Program-made: the position numbers and the translations under genes
Part shown: positions 45,446-54,439 of the stretch, one piece after another
How positions within the stretch are numbered: the first letter of the stretch is position 1
How the letters are laid out: each line of letters opens with the position of its first letter
The notes under the pieces: model-generated
The model's database searches: none
Told to the model about the DNA's origin: nothing
Seen by the model: only the letters and a program-made list of their open reading frames with translations
NCBI GenBank assembly: GCA_016704305.1
Contig: JADJAL010000035.1
Location: 1 to 59,476 of the forward strand
Reading direction: 5' to 3'
DNA: 59,476 nucleotides
DNA from: Haliea sp.
GTDB lineage: Bacteria; Pseudomonadota; Gammaproteobacteria; Pseudomonadales; Halieaceae

Positions 45446-46561
45446 TTACACCAAGGATGCCAGCTTCACCACGCGCGTGGTGGGCACGACCGTCTCCTCG
45501 ATGTTTGGCCCGACCCAGCGCACCCCCAATACCGTGTTCACGTGGCCGGCAAGATCCAGCCAGTTCGGCACGCCAGGGTCGCTGTGCGCCACCACGCAGC
45601 GGATCGCGCCATCGGGTCCCGCCGTTGCGGTGGCGTTGTTCAGGGCGATCTGGTGGTAGCGGTAGTCGAGCGTTTCCATCCAGTGATTGTGCAGCGCAAT
45701 CATCCAGTAATCGCACTGCGGCGGCGTAAACTCAACGATCAGCGCTTCGTCCGGTTGCAGTTTGAGATACGCCATCTGCCATTTGATCTGTGGGTCCATG
45801 AATTTTTTGGTGTCGTCCTCCTGCGCGTCCCAAAATACATTGGGTTTGGATGCGTTGCGTTCTGCCCAGCCCGCGCCAATTTGCGTCAGCATGCGCGCAT
45901 GCTGTACGCAGCCGCCGAGCACGAACTCCAGCACATCGGCGGTGAGGGTCGGCGGCGGTTCCGGTATTGCGTTGATGCGCTCGATGCGTATCTGCGCCGC
46001 GCGCTCCTTGTGCTTGCGGTGAAAGGTCTGGCGGATCGTGAGGCTCGCCGTATCCGGCTCAAGGCGCAGCCAGTTGCCGGGGTGTTCGCGTTGCGACAGG
46101 ATCACTTCAAACGTGCCATCGGCATTGATCGCCAGTTGCTCCTCGTGCAGCGTCGTGCCCGTGCCGCGCCCACCGCCGCCAAAGCCGCCGCCGGGGAAGG
46201 TGTTGAAGCTTATCCATTTGGCCTCGCCGCGCGTGCCTGAAATCCGATAGTCGCAGTCGCCCTTCAGCTTGCAGCCGAGGTAGATGTTGTCGGGATTTTC
46301 CGCCACCAGCTTGATGGTTTCGTGACAGGTGCAGATCAGCGTCGGGTTGCGGGCATACGCCCATTCGAGCCGCTCTTCCAGCGCGCCGCGCAACAGGCGC
46401 GTCAGCAGTCGGTAACCTTCCACCGCGTCGAGCGGGTCCTCTATGCCAGGGCGCAGCACGTCGTTTCCGGCGGCCTTGAGGTCGTCGCAGAATTTACTCC
46501 AGAGTTCGCCGGACATCAGGCGCGACTCGGCGACTGCTCTTCGCTCGTTGTTCGAAGTCAT
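45446..46561 (-). CDS. DUF1214 domain protein
   Basis: 371 residues from MTSNNERRAVAES (AGGAG 10 bases upstream). The C-terminal half carries DUF1214-type sequence: LKLQPDEALIVEFTPPQCDY, WMIALHNHWMETLDYRYHQI, ALNNATATAGPDGAIRCVVA, DPGVPNWLDLAGHVNTVLGV and VRWVGP. The N-terminal half has YLGCKLKGDCDYRISGTRGE, consistent with a beta-sandwich. The biochemical role is unknown; DUF1214 proteins are frequent next to SDR, P450 and acyl-CoA genes in steroid- or terpenoid-degrading bacteria, as here. No signal peptide. Its start lies 76 bp after the SDR stop, so both could share a promoter. Confidence 0.78.
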   Translation of the reverse strand: MTSNNERRAVAESRLMSGELWSKFCDDLKAAGNDVLRPGIEDPLDAVEGYRLLTRLLRGALEERLEWAYARNPTLICTCHETIKLVAENPDNIYLGCKLKGDCDYRISGTRGEAKWISFNTFPGGGFGGGGRGTGTTLHEEQLAINADGTFEVILSQREHPGNWLRLEPDTASLTIRQTFHRKHKERAAQIRIERINAIPEPPPTLTADVLEFVLGGCVQHARMLTQIGAGWAERNASKPNVFWDAQEDDTKKFMDPQIKWQMAYLKLQPDEALIVEFTPPQCDYWMIALHNHWMETLDYRYHQIALNNATATAGPDGAIRCVVAHSDPGVPNWLDLAGHVNTVLGVRWVGPNIEETVVPTTRVVKLASLV

Positions 46562-46637
46562 GCTTTTGGCTCCTGTGGTCGGCGGCGCGGGGCTCGCCAA
46601 TGAACTGCGTAGTTATTTTTCTGTGGCGTCGCGCACG

Positions 46638-47444
46638 TCATGGTGGGCCCAAAATATAGTCGTCGGTCCCGGGTTTGTGATACCAGCCGCCGGATGCGTG
46701 TGTGCCACCGTCCACGTGGATCGTCTGGCCGGTGATGTAGCTAGCCATTTCAGAAGCCAGGAACACCGCCGCGCCCGCCATTTCATCGACGTGCCCTGCG
46801 CGCGCCATTGGAATCGTGTAGGCGAAACGCTCTTCCGCCCCTGGCGGAGCCATGGCCATGATGCCCTCGGTGAGCGTGACGTCCGGCGCCAGTGCATTGA
46901 CGCGTATGCGGTGCGGTGCGAGTTCCAGCGCTGCGGTTTTGGTGTAGTGGATCACGCCGGCCTTGGCCGCGGCGTAGCTGGCGTAGCCCGGCGCCGCCCG
47001 CACGCCCTCGATGGATGTGACGTTGGCGATGCTGCCGCCAATCCCCGCCTCGACCATTTTGCCGGCCACCCGTTGCCTGCACAGGAACACGTGCCTGAGG
47101 TTCGCGCGATAGAGCGCATCCCAGCCCTTCTCGGCGGTATCGAGCAGTGGCGAATAGAATACGCCACCGGCGTTATTGACCAGGATGGACACGGTGCCGA
47201 GCTCTGCCATCGTGCGCTCCAGCGCGGCGTCGACCGCAGCCGCATCGCGCACGTCGGCCACGATGCCCAGCGCGCCAATCTCCGCGGCCGCGGCCGTACA
47301 GGCATCGGGGTTGATTTCCCAGATGGCGACCGAGGCACCGAATGCCGTGAGCCCGGCAGCGATGCCCCGACCAATACCGGAGCCGCCGCCGGTGACCACC
47401 GCGACGCGACCATTCAGCAGAATTTTGGAAGGATCAATTGCCAT
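46638..47444 (-). CDS. SDR family oxidoreductase
   Basis: 268 residues from MAIDPSKILLNGRVAVVTGG (a TTG 30 bp upstream is the alternative). VAVVTGGGSGIGRGIAAGL binds NAD(H); SILVNNAGGVFYSP, ANVTSIEGVRAAPGYASYAAAK with Ser, Tyr and Lys, and ITGQTIHVDGGTHASGGWYH follow the FabG-like pattern. The Asp-like end of the second strand (AIWEINPDA) suggests NAD rather than NADP. It probably dehydrogenates a hydroxyacyl-CoA or a cyclic alcohol in this island. Divergent from the second P450, with the shared palindrome between the two genes. Confidence 0.87.
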   Translation of the reverse strand: MAIDPSKILLNGRVAVVTGGGSGIGRGIAAGLTAFGASVAIWEINPDACTAAAAEIGALGIVADVRDAAAVDAALERTMAELGTVSILVNNAGGVFYSPLLDTAEKGWDALYRANLRHVFLCRQRVAGKMVEAGIGGSIANVTSIEGVRAAPGYASYAAAKAGVIHYTKTAALELAPHRIRVNALAPDVTLTEGIMAMAPPGAEERFAYTIPMARAGHVDEMAGAAVFLASEMASYITGQTIHVDGGTHASGGWYHKPGTDDYILGPP

Positions 47445-47529
47445 CGGACTGCCCTTGTTGGGAAAGTGAGCCAAATGATAGTACTGTAATGAACGGGCAA
47501 AAAGTCGAATGCCCCGCCCTGTGATACTT

Positions 47530-47547
47530 ACAATATATCTATAATGT
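47530..47547. promoter_or_regulatory. Operator candidate ACAATA-N6-TAATGT (copy 3)
   Basis: ACAATATATCTATAATGT, between the divergent SDR (minus) and P450 (plus) genes. Apart from the central bases it is nearly identical to copy 1 over 24 bp. It lies 67 bp upstream of the P450 start chosen here. Confidence 0.62.
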
Positions 47548-47614
47548 TAATATAATGCCACCACTGTCAAGCCCAGAGTGCACACTGCATGGTCGCACGC
47601 AAAGAACCACGGAT

Positions 47615-48979
47615 ATGAATCAGCTCGCCAGCGATCACCGGCACTTTCCTGACGCGTCTTTCACGTCGTTGGCGCATATCCCGGGGAAAGCCGGTATCCC
47701 GATTCTCGGCATGACGCCTGCACTATTCCGGGATTTCTACGGCACGATAAACAGGCACCATGCGCAATTCGGCCTGGTATCGAAAATCGGCATCGGCCTG
47801 CAAAAAGGCGTGCTGGTGCTCGGGCCACAGAATTGCCAGCAACTGTTGCTGGATACGGAGCGCAATTTCTCCAGCCAGATGGGATATCGCGACACTGCCG
47901 GCACCTGGTTTGGCGGCGCGATTCTGTCGCGGGATTTCGACGAGCACCGCCTGCACCGCCGCGTGTTCCAGACGGCGTTCAAGTTTGACGCGATGCAGGG
48001 CTACTCCGAGGGCATCAACACGATTATCCGCGACGCGCTGGCGAGTTGGCAGGGCAGGCAACAGATCGTGTTCATGCCGTTCATCAAGGAGTTGCTGATG
48101 AACGTCGGCGCCAGGGTGTTTTATGGGATTGACGACCTGGGCGACGACGCACAGCGATTTGCAGATGCGTTTCGGCTGATACTCGACAAAGGCATGCTCA
48201 GCCTGATCCGTAAGGATGTTCCGCCACTGGCTTACCACTACGGGCAGAAAGGCAGGCGCTTCGTCTACCAGTACCTGGACTCGCTGATCGAGGACAGGCG
48301 CAGCAGCGAAGGCAAGGATTTCATGTCCTACCTGGTGAAAAGCACGCGCGACGACGGCACCTACTTTGACAACGAAGAACTGATCGACCACTTGTCGTTC
48401 CTGTTCTTCGCGGCCTACGACACCACCAGTGCCGGGCTGTGCCATCTGCTGATGCACCTGGCGGCGAATCCTGCACTGCAGGAATCGCTGCGTGCGCAGT
48501 CGCTGCACCTGGCGCAGGCGGAGGTCACGTTTGCGGATGTCGATCAACTGCCGGGCATCGAGATGGCATTCAACGAAGCGCTGCGGCTCTACCCGTCGGC
48601 CTCGATTCTCCTGCGGCGCAGCGTCCGGCCCTGCCAGATAGGCGGTGTTGAGATTCCTGCGCACACGGTGTTGTTCATGGTCCCGGGATTCAACCACCGC
48701 ATGCCGCAGTACTGGTCCGACCCCGAGACCTTTGACCCGGATCGATTCAGCGAGGAACGCCAGGAGCAGCGCGGCCACAAATTCCAGTTCATGCCGTTCG
48801 GCGGCGGCGCGCACAAGTGCATCGGCATGAACTTCGCGCAGATGAATGCCAAGCTGTTCATGCACCAGTTGCTGCGGCAGTACCGTATACGCCTGAAGCC
48901 AGGCTACAAGGTGCGTTCCCAGATACTGCCCACGCCCTGCCCGCCGCAGGGACTCCCGTTGCTGATCGAAGCGCTCTGA
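47615..48979 (+). CDS. Cytochrome P450
   Basis: 454 residues from MNQLASDHRHFPDASFTSLA; an ATG 60 bp upstream lies almost in the operator and is less likely. I-helix AAYDTT (266-271), K-helix EALR (321-324), MPFGGGAHKCIGMNFAQMN with haem ligand Cys402. The FFAAYDTT and GGGAHKCIG forms resemble the CYP51/CYP120/CYP26-like group more than typical bacterial class I P450s, hinting at a sterol, retinoid or terpenoid substrate; this is weak. It is not closely similar to the P450 at 31.3 kb. The hydratase and thiolase-like genes follow on the same strand. Confidence 0.87.
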   Translation: MNQLASDHRHFPDASFTSLAHIPGKAGIPILGMTPALFRDFYGTINRHHAQFGLVSKIGIGLQKGVLVLGPQNCQQLLLDTERNFSSQMGYRDTAGTWFGGAILSRDFDEHRLHRRVFQTAFKFDAMQGYSEGINTIIRDALASWQGRQQIVFMPFIKELLMNVGARVFYGIDDLGDDAQRFADAFRLILDKGMLSLIRKDVPPLAYHYGQKGRRFVYQYLDSLIEDRRSSEGKDFMSYLVKSTRDDGTYFDNEELIDHLSFLFFAAYDTTSAGLCHLLMHLAANPALQESLRAQSLHLAQAEVTFADVDQLPGIEMAFNEALRLYPSASILLRRSVRPCQIGGVEIPAHTVLFMVPGFNHRMPQYWSDPETFDPDRFSEERQEQRGHKFQFMPFGGGAHKCIGMNFAQMNAKLFMHQLLRQYRIRLKPGYKVRSQILPTPCPPQGLPLLIEAL

Positions 48980-49005
48980 TCGACCAATAAACCACAGGAC
49001 ACACC

Positions 49006-49815
49006 ATGCCGATTCATTATGCAAAGAACGACGAGCATATCGTTGTCATCACCATCGACAGGCCGGAGGCCAGGAACGCCTGCGACATCTACCATTTTCG
49101 GGATCTCGCAAACGCGTGGCGCGAGTTCAACGCCGACGACGACGCCTGGGTGGCGATCATCACCGGGGTAGGACGCAACTTCATGTCCGGCGCTGATCTC
49201 AAGACATTCATTCCGCAGGTGACCAAACTGCAGCAACAGATTGCCGGCGGCGGCGTCGAGGAGATCGACGGCTGCAAGCTCAGCGATGCCGTGGATGCGG
49301 TGCTGCGCAATGCCAGGATTTACAAACCCATCATCGCCGCGATCAACGGGCCGTGTGTGGCGGGCGGCATGGAAATGCTCGGCGGCGTGGATATCCGCGT
49401 GGCCACCGAGCACGCGAGTTTTGGCGTGCTGGAGCCCAGGCGCGGATTATTCGCAGGCGGCGGCACGACAGTGCGCCTGCCGCGCCAGCTGACCTACCCG
49501 GCGGCGATGGAATTCCTGCTTACTGCCGAGCAGTTCCCGGCACGGCGGGCGCTGGAACTCGGTCTGCTCAACGAAATTGTCGCCGAGGACGAGTTGCAGG
49601 CGAAGGCGCTCGACTGGGCGCGTCGCATTGCGGTGAACGCGCCGCTCTCGGTGCAGGCGACCAAGGAGTCCGTGTTGCGCGGACTCGGCGAAACCATGCG
49701 CGATGCCTACAAAATCGAGTCCGAGCTCAGCCGCCGCGTGTTCAGCAGCGAGGACGCGAAGGAAGGCCCGCGCGCGTTTGCGGAAAAACGCCCACCGCGC
49801 TGGCAGGGGAAGTGA
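49006..49815 (+). CDS. Enoyl-CoA hydratase/isomerase family protein
   Basis: 269 residues of the crotonase fold. ITIDRPEARNACDIYHFRDL, VAIITGVGRNFMSGADLKTF (oxyanion-hole region) and GPCVAGGMEMLGGVDIRVAT (second oxyanion Gly) are present, as is FGVLEPRRGLFAGGGTTVRL. The Glu in VLEPRRG could be the general acid/base; one of the two usual glutamates is not obvious, so isomerase or hydrolase chemistry is also possible. AGGA precedes the ATG 26 bp after the P450 stop, and the thiolase-like gene follows 6 bp later, so the three form an operon under the shared palindrome. Confidence 0.87.
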   Translation: MPIHYAKNDEHIVVITIDRPEARNACDIYHFRDLANAWREFNADDDAWVAIITGVGRNFMSGADLKTFIPQVTKLQQQIAGGGVEEIDGCKLSDAVDAVLRNARIYKPIIAAINGPCVAGGMEMLGGVDIRVATEHASFGVLEPRRGLFAGGGTTVRLPRQLTYPAAMEFLLTAEQFPARRALELGLLNEIVAEDELQAKALDWARRIAVNAPLSVQATKESVLRGLGETMRDAYKIESELSRRVFSSEDAKEGPRAFAEKRPPRWQGK

Positions 49816-49821
49816 GCGCGC

Positions 49822-51312
49822 ATGCCGGTGAATAATCGACTGCCCTGCATCGTCGGGGTCGCGCAGAAGACATGGCGAGCCGAAGGGGGCAATGCGCCGC
49901 ATCCGCTGCTGCAGAATGTCGAAGTCGCCAACGCGGCGCTGGCGGACTGTGGCAACCCGGATGTCCTGCGCTGCATCGACGAAGTGGATGTCGTGCGCAG
50001 CCTGAGCTGGCACTACGACGATTTTCCCGCCGAACTCGCCGCCGCGCTGGGACTGCCGCCCGGTGAACGCAAACTCTCCGGCATGAGCGGCACCGGCCCG
50101 CAACGTTTTCTGTGCGATGCCGCGGAGGCCATCCTGCAGGGCCAGCGCAGTGCGGTACTGGTGAGCGGGGGCGAGGCGCTGGCTACCGTCAAGCGGGCAA
50201 TGAAAGCCGGTGCGGCACTCGACTGGCCGCAGGCGCGCAGCAAGCCCGAATACCCGTTTGAAGACCCCGCGCATCCCAGCGAACGACGCCATGACATTCG
50301 CCAGGCCTACACCACGTTCGCGATCCTCGATTCCGCACGCCGCGCGCACCTTCGCCTCACGCCGGATGAAAACCGTCGGCAGGAAGCGGCGATGATGGCG
50401 CGGTTGAGCGCGCGTGCGGCCGCCAATCCGCTGGCCTGGTTCCGCAAGGAACACAGCGCGGACAGCCTGTTCGATCTGTCCGACAACGACCGCATGGTGG
50501 CGACGCCATTTTCCAAAAACACGATGGCCTTCATGGACGTCGACATGGCCGCGGCCCTGCTCATCACCAGCCATGGACTGGCCGATGAACTCAACATCCC
50601 GGCGGCGCAACGCATCTACCTGCACGGGTGGGGCTATGACAAGTCGCCGCCGTATATCGCGCAGCGCGCCGAGCTGTTCCACTCGCCGGCGATGCGCGCG
50701 GCCAGCGAACAGGCGCTTGCGATGGCCGGCGTGACGGCTGCGGAACTGGACTTCCTCGACCTCTATTCCTGCTTCGCCAGCAATGTGAACTTTACCCGCG
50801 ATGTGCTGGGTATCGCCGACGATGACCCGCGCGCGCTGACCGTCACCGGCGGGCTGCCGTACTTTGGTGGCCCCGGCAATAACTACACGACGCACGCGAT
50901 TGCCACCATGGTGGAACTGCTGCGCGACAACCCGCGCAGCAAGGGGCTGGTGACAGCGGTGGGCATGCACATGACGAACCACAGCTTCGCGGTGTATGCC
51001 TCCGAGCCACGGGAGATCGATGCGGTTGCAATGCCCAGCCCGGGTGTTGATCACAGGAAAATCGCGAACCTTGAAACCGGGATCCGGGACATTGTCGACA
51101 GCGCCACTGGCCCGGCAGTGATCGTGGGCTACACCGTATTGCACGGCAAAGCCGACCCGTACGCGCTTGCGATCTGCGAGTTGCAGGGCGGCGCCCGCTG
51201 TTACGCCAGGTGCGACGACGCCGATACCGTGGCTGCGATGCAGGAGCAGGAGTGGGTCGGCCGGGAAATTCGCCTGAGCTGCGACAACGGGGTGAATACA
51301 TTGGCCCGGTAG
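49822..51312 (+). CDS. Thiolase-like acetyl-CoA acetyltransferase (SCP-x/lipid-transfer type)
   Basis: 496 residues. IVGVAQKTWRAEGGNAP, VEVANAALADCGNPDVLRCI and the repeated thiolase fold (FLDLYSCFASNVNFTRDVLG, GLPYFGGPGNNYTTHAIATM) fit the thiolase-like family that includes sterol-carrier-type thiolases. The usual nucleophilic Cys region reads MSGTGPQRFLCDAAEAILQG, where the standard Cys position is not evident, so the enzyme may be a non-classical member (aldolase- or retro-aldol-like partners are known in steroid side-chain degradation). The C-terminus carries an OB-like tail (AVIVGYTVLHGKADPYALAI). It follows the hydratase gene by 6 bp. Confidence 0.8.
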   Translation: MPVNNRLPCIVGVAQKTWRAEGGNAPHPLLQNVEVANAALADCGNPDVLRCIDEVDVVRSLSWHYDDFPAELAAALGLPPGERKLSGMSGTGPQRFLCDAAEAILQGQRSAVLVSGGEALATVKRAMKAGAALDWPQARSKPEYPFEDPAHPSERRHDIRQAYTTFAILDSARRAHLRLTPDENRRQEAAMMARLSARAAANPLAWFRKEHSADSLFDLSDNDRMVATPFSKNTMAFMDVDMAAALLITSHGLADELNIPAAQRIYLHGWGYDKSPPYIAQRAELFHSPAMRAASEQALAMAGVTAAELDFLDLYSCFASNVNFTRDVLGIADDDPRALTVTGGLPYFGGPGNNYTTHAIATMVELLRDNPRSKGLVTAVGMHMTNHSFAVYASEPREIDAVAMPSPGVDHRKIANLETGIRDIVDSATGPAVIVGYTVLHGKADPYALAICELQGGARCYARCDDADTVAAMQEQEWVGREIRLSCDNGVNTLAR

Positions 51313-51416
51313 CGCCGGACGGGAGCGATTGATGAATTTTTTGCGGAGGCAGGGCTATAGTTTTCAGGGATTCTGATATAACCTTCCCATCTAATTGAAA
51401 TTAAAGGGGAATGGAT

Positions 51417-52967
51417 ATGACCAGAGCAATTTTTTTCCTTGCGCTGCTACTTCCCTGTCTCAGTCTTAACGCCTCCAACTTTCCCCGTCCCACCGCACTC
51501 GAACCCGCGATTCAGTTCTGGGTCAAGGTATACACCCGGGTGTCGACTAACCAGGGTTACATTCACGACAACGAAAATCTGTCGGTGATTTACGAAGTGC
51601 TCGATCTGCCCGTCTACGCGAGCCGCGACATCAGGAATCAAAAAACGGATACGGCCATCCGACGCGTGCGCAGTGCGCTGCAAAGTCTTGGCAATGGCAA
51701 GCGCTCTGGCCTCAATAGCACCGAAGCGGCGGTGCTGGCCTCCTGGCCCGAGGGCACAACCTCCAAAACATTCGCGCAGGCCGCCGAGCGTGTGCGCTTC
51801 CAGCTCGGCCAGTCCGATCGCTTCAGGGAGGGCCTGGTGCGCTCCGGACAGTGGCGGCCACATATTCGCGAAGTGTTGGCCAGGTACAATCTGCCGAAGG
51901 AACTCGAAGTGTTGCCACACGTGGAGTCATCCTTTAACCCGGAGGCATACTCCAAAGTGGCCGCCGCGGGATTATGGCAATTCATGCCGGCGACCGCGCG
52001 CCAGTACATGCGCGTCGACCATGTGATAGACGAGCGCATGGACCCGTTCATCGCGACGGACGGGGCAGCCCAACTGCTCAAGTCCAACTACAAGGTCACC
52101 GGCACGTGGCCGCTGGCGCTGACCGGATACAACCACGGCGCAGGCGGGATGTCGCGTGCGGCGAAGGCGCTCGGCACCACCGAAATCGACGTCATCGTGC
52201 GCAACTACAAGGGCAAGGCCTTCGGCTTCGCCTCGCGCAATTTTTACGCTTCATTCCTGGCAGCACTGGAGGTCGACAGCAATCCGGGACGCTATTTTGG
52301 CAAAATCCAACTGGATGCTCCGGTTGCCTACAACGTCGTGACCATCAAGAACGCTGTTTCTGCGGGGGCGCTGGCGCGGTCGGCAGGAATCAGTACCGAC
52401 TTGCTCAAGGAGCACAATCCGGCCCTGCGGGATCCCATTTGGCGAGGTGAAAAGTATATACCGCAGGGCTTTGAGGTACGCGTACCGACCGGGCAACTGC
52501 GGCGTCCGCTATCCACCACCGTGGCTTCTCTTTCCAGTGACGCGCGTCCGGCCGCACAGGCATCGACCTCTGGCAAGGAGCACCGTGTTGCACCGGGTGA
52601 TTCCCTGTCCTCGATTGCCCGGCGCTACGGTGTATCGGTATCGAGCCTGATGGCAGCGAATGGCCTGAGCAATCATTCAATCCGCTCTGGTGCTACGCTG
52701 GTTTTACCGGGCAGCCAGAGCCGTGGTGAGACGCTGACCGCCGAGCAGGTGGCGAGCACGCGCACACGCCTTGCCAGCGCACAACCGCAGAGCCAGGCCA
52801 AGTCACCGTCCCAGAGCCAGGAGTATGTTATTCGCAATGGTGATTCACTCTGGAGCATCGCGCGGCGTTTCAAAGTATCCCCGCAACAATTGATGGCCTG
52901 GAACGATATTTCCACCAAGAAGCCCATCCAGCCCGGCCAGCGACTGAAGATCGCCAGCGCCAGCTAA
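51417..52967 (+). CDS. mltD: Membrane-bound lytic murein transglycosylase D-like protein with two LysM domains
   Basis: About 516 residues. The start at MTRAIFFLALLLPCLSLNAS was preferred to the ATG six bases earlier because AGGGGA then sits at a proper distance. A signal peptide is present but no lipobox Cys. The SLT domain has LPKELEVLPHVESSFNPEAY with the catalytic Glu, AAGLWQFMPATARQYMRV and LALTGYNHGAGGMSRAAKAL. Two C-terminal LysM domains follow (EHRVAPGDSLSSIARRYGVS; EYVIRNGDSLWSIARRFKVS), binding peptidoglycan. It cleaves glycan strands with 1,6-anhydro-MurNAc formation in the periplasm. It converges on the MFS gene: the two 3' ends overlap by 4 bp. Confidence 0.87.
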   Translation: MTRAIFFLALLLPCLSLNASNFPRPTALEPAIQFWVKVYTRVSTNQGYIHDNENLSVIYEVLDLPVYASRDIRNQKTDTAIRRVRSALQSLGNGKRSGLNSTEAAVLASWPEGTTSKTFAQAAERVRFQLGQSDRFREGLVRSGQWRPHIREVLARYNLPKELEVLPHVESSFNPEAYSKVAAAGLWQFMPATARQYMRVDHVIDERMDPFIATDGAAQLLKSNYKVTGTWPLALTGYNHGAGGMSRAAKALGTTEIDVIVRNYKGKAFGFASRNFYASFLAALEVDSNPGRYFGKIQLDAPVAYNVVTIKNAVSAGALARSAGISTDLLKEHNPALRDPIWRGEKYIPQGFEVRVPTGQLRRPLSTTVASLSSDARPAAQASTSGKEHRVAPGDSLSSIARRYGVSVSSLMAANGLSNHSIRSGATLVLPGSQSRGETLTAEQVASTRTRLASAQPQSQAKSPSQSQEYVIRNGDSLWSIARRFKVSPQQLMAWNDISTKKPIQPGQRLKIASAS

Positions 52968-54439
52968 TCGTCCTGCTGCGACGGATTGCCGGGTTTGTTG
53001 CCCGGCGACTTTTTGCGCGGCGCCTTTTTCCGGGTCACTGTCAGCCAGTCCAGGCTGACACCCGACAACGCACTGAATTTTGAAATCCGGTAGATCAGCG
53101 CCAGCCCTTCCGGGCGGCGCCTCACAGTGGGTTCGTTCACCCGCGGAATAAACCAGGCGATCACCAGCACGCGCAGCGCCGCGCTGCTGGCGAAGACCAG
53201 GAACAAGGGGCTGGACGGCGCCAGCCACGCGGGCAGCAGCGCCACCAGTGTCGGTGCGCGCGCCGCCAGCAACCCGCCCGCCAGGCCACCTGCGAACACC
53301 ACGGCGGCGGTAATGCTCGCCTGCACCGCCGCGTAAGCCGCAAACCCCGTCCGATGTGGCCGCAGGTCATACAAAAAATTCGAGGTACTGAGCGAGAAGC
53401 CGCTCCAGACCGCGCCCGAGGCGACCTGCACCAGCAGCAGGTAATAAAAGTTTGGCGACACCAGCCACAGGAGCGGCAGGCACGGCAGTGTGCAGCCGGT
53501 CAGGAGGATGACCACGCGGTTGCCGTACCGGTCGCTGAAGCGTCCCCAGAAACCCAGTAGCAGGAACTGGGTAACGATGGAGGCAGCGGCATTGATGCTG
53601 TACTCCAGATAGGTGAATTCCAGGCCATTCAGCATATGCACGGCGAAAAACGGCGCGGAAATGGCGACCGCGCCCATCATGCCGGAAAGAAAGAACGTGT
53701 AGTGGCGGAATCCGGGCTCGCGCAGCGCATGCAGCATCTGGCCGATGCTGGTGCGCAACTTCCGGTGGCTCTGGTCCGCGCTCACGGGTTCCGGATCGTG
53801 CATCTTCCACAGCAGCAGCGATGAGCAGGCACGCCCCAGCGCCGCGAAAGCAAACAGCAACGCGAAACCCAGCCCGGTACTGCCGCTGCGCGCGCACAGC
53901 GTCAGCATGCCGCCGCCGGCGATGAAGATCAGCAGCGAGGAGATCATCGTCAGGCGGGTACGAAACGCAAAGAAAGTGCCGCGCCTGCGCGGCGGCACGA
54001 TGCTGCCCATCCACGCGCGCCAGTGCGGCTGTATCAGGTTGAGCGCGGCGCTGTAGGCCGAGGCCAGCACGATCAGCCACAGGCTGGGCTCTCGCAGCTG
54101 CGCCATGCCGATCCAGCCGATGGCGGCGACGACAACGGCCTGCAATGCGGCCACCGTCACGACCAGGTGCTTGCGCGACCAGCGGGTGCCGATCCAGATG
54201 GACAGCAACTGTGCCCACGCGCCAAACAGCTGGGGCACGGCGGTCAGCGCACCCATCTGGGTGGCGCTGGCCTGCAGGTATACCGCAAACGCATTGAAGA
54301 AATTATCGCCGGTGGCGGTCATCGTCGCCGAGGCGACCGACTCCTGCTGCGACAGGCGCAGCGTGCGACGCAACCATGAACTGCGCTCGCCGCGCCTGCT
54401 CACGGTGGCGTCCACCGGGGGTGAGGCGGGTTCGCTCAC
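52964..54439 (-). CDS. MFS transporter
   Basis: About 491 residues from a GTG that overlaps the stop of the upstream fusion gene as GTGA; the open frame extends further but only as a shadow of that gene. Twelve hydrophobic segments are visible, from MTATGDNFFNAFAVYLQASA and LIVLASAYSAALNLIQPHWR to FAGGLAGGLLAARAPTLVALL and LFLVFASSAALRVLVIAWFI; IVPPRRRGTFFAFRTRL and FWGRFSDRYGNRVVILLTGC are the cytoplasmic A-type loops. The C-terminal tail is Lys-rich. Substrate unknown; tight coupling to a methyltransferase/ATP-grasp enzyme suggests it carries that enzyme's product or substrate. Confidence 0.82.
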   Translation of the reverse strand: MSEPASPPVDATVSRRGERSSWLRRTLRLSQQESVASATMTATGDNFFNAFAVYLQASATQMGALTAVPQLFGAWAQLLSIWIGTRWSRKHLVVTVAALQAVVVAAIGWIGMAQLREPSLWLIVLASAYSAALNLIQPHWRAWMGSIVPPRRRGTFFAFRTRLTMISSLLIFIAGGGMLTLCARSGSTGLGFALLFAFAALGRACSSLLLWKMHDPEPVSADQSHRKLRTSIGQMLHALREPGFRHYTFFLSGMMGAVAISAPFFAVHMLNGLEFTYLEYSINAAASIVTQFLLLGFWGRFSDRYGNRVVILLTGCTLPCLPLLWLVSPNFYYLLLVQVASGAVWSGFSLSTSNFLYDLRPHRTGFAAYAAVQASITAAVVFAGGLAGGLLAARAPTLVALLPAWLAPSSPLFLVFASSAALRVLVIAWFIPRVNEPTVRRRPEGLALIYRISKFSALSGVSLDWLTVTRKKAPRKKSPGNKPGNPSQQDD

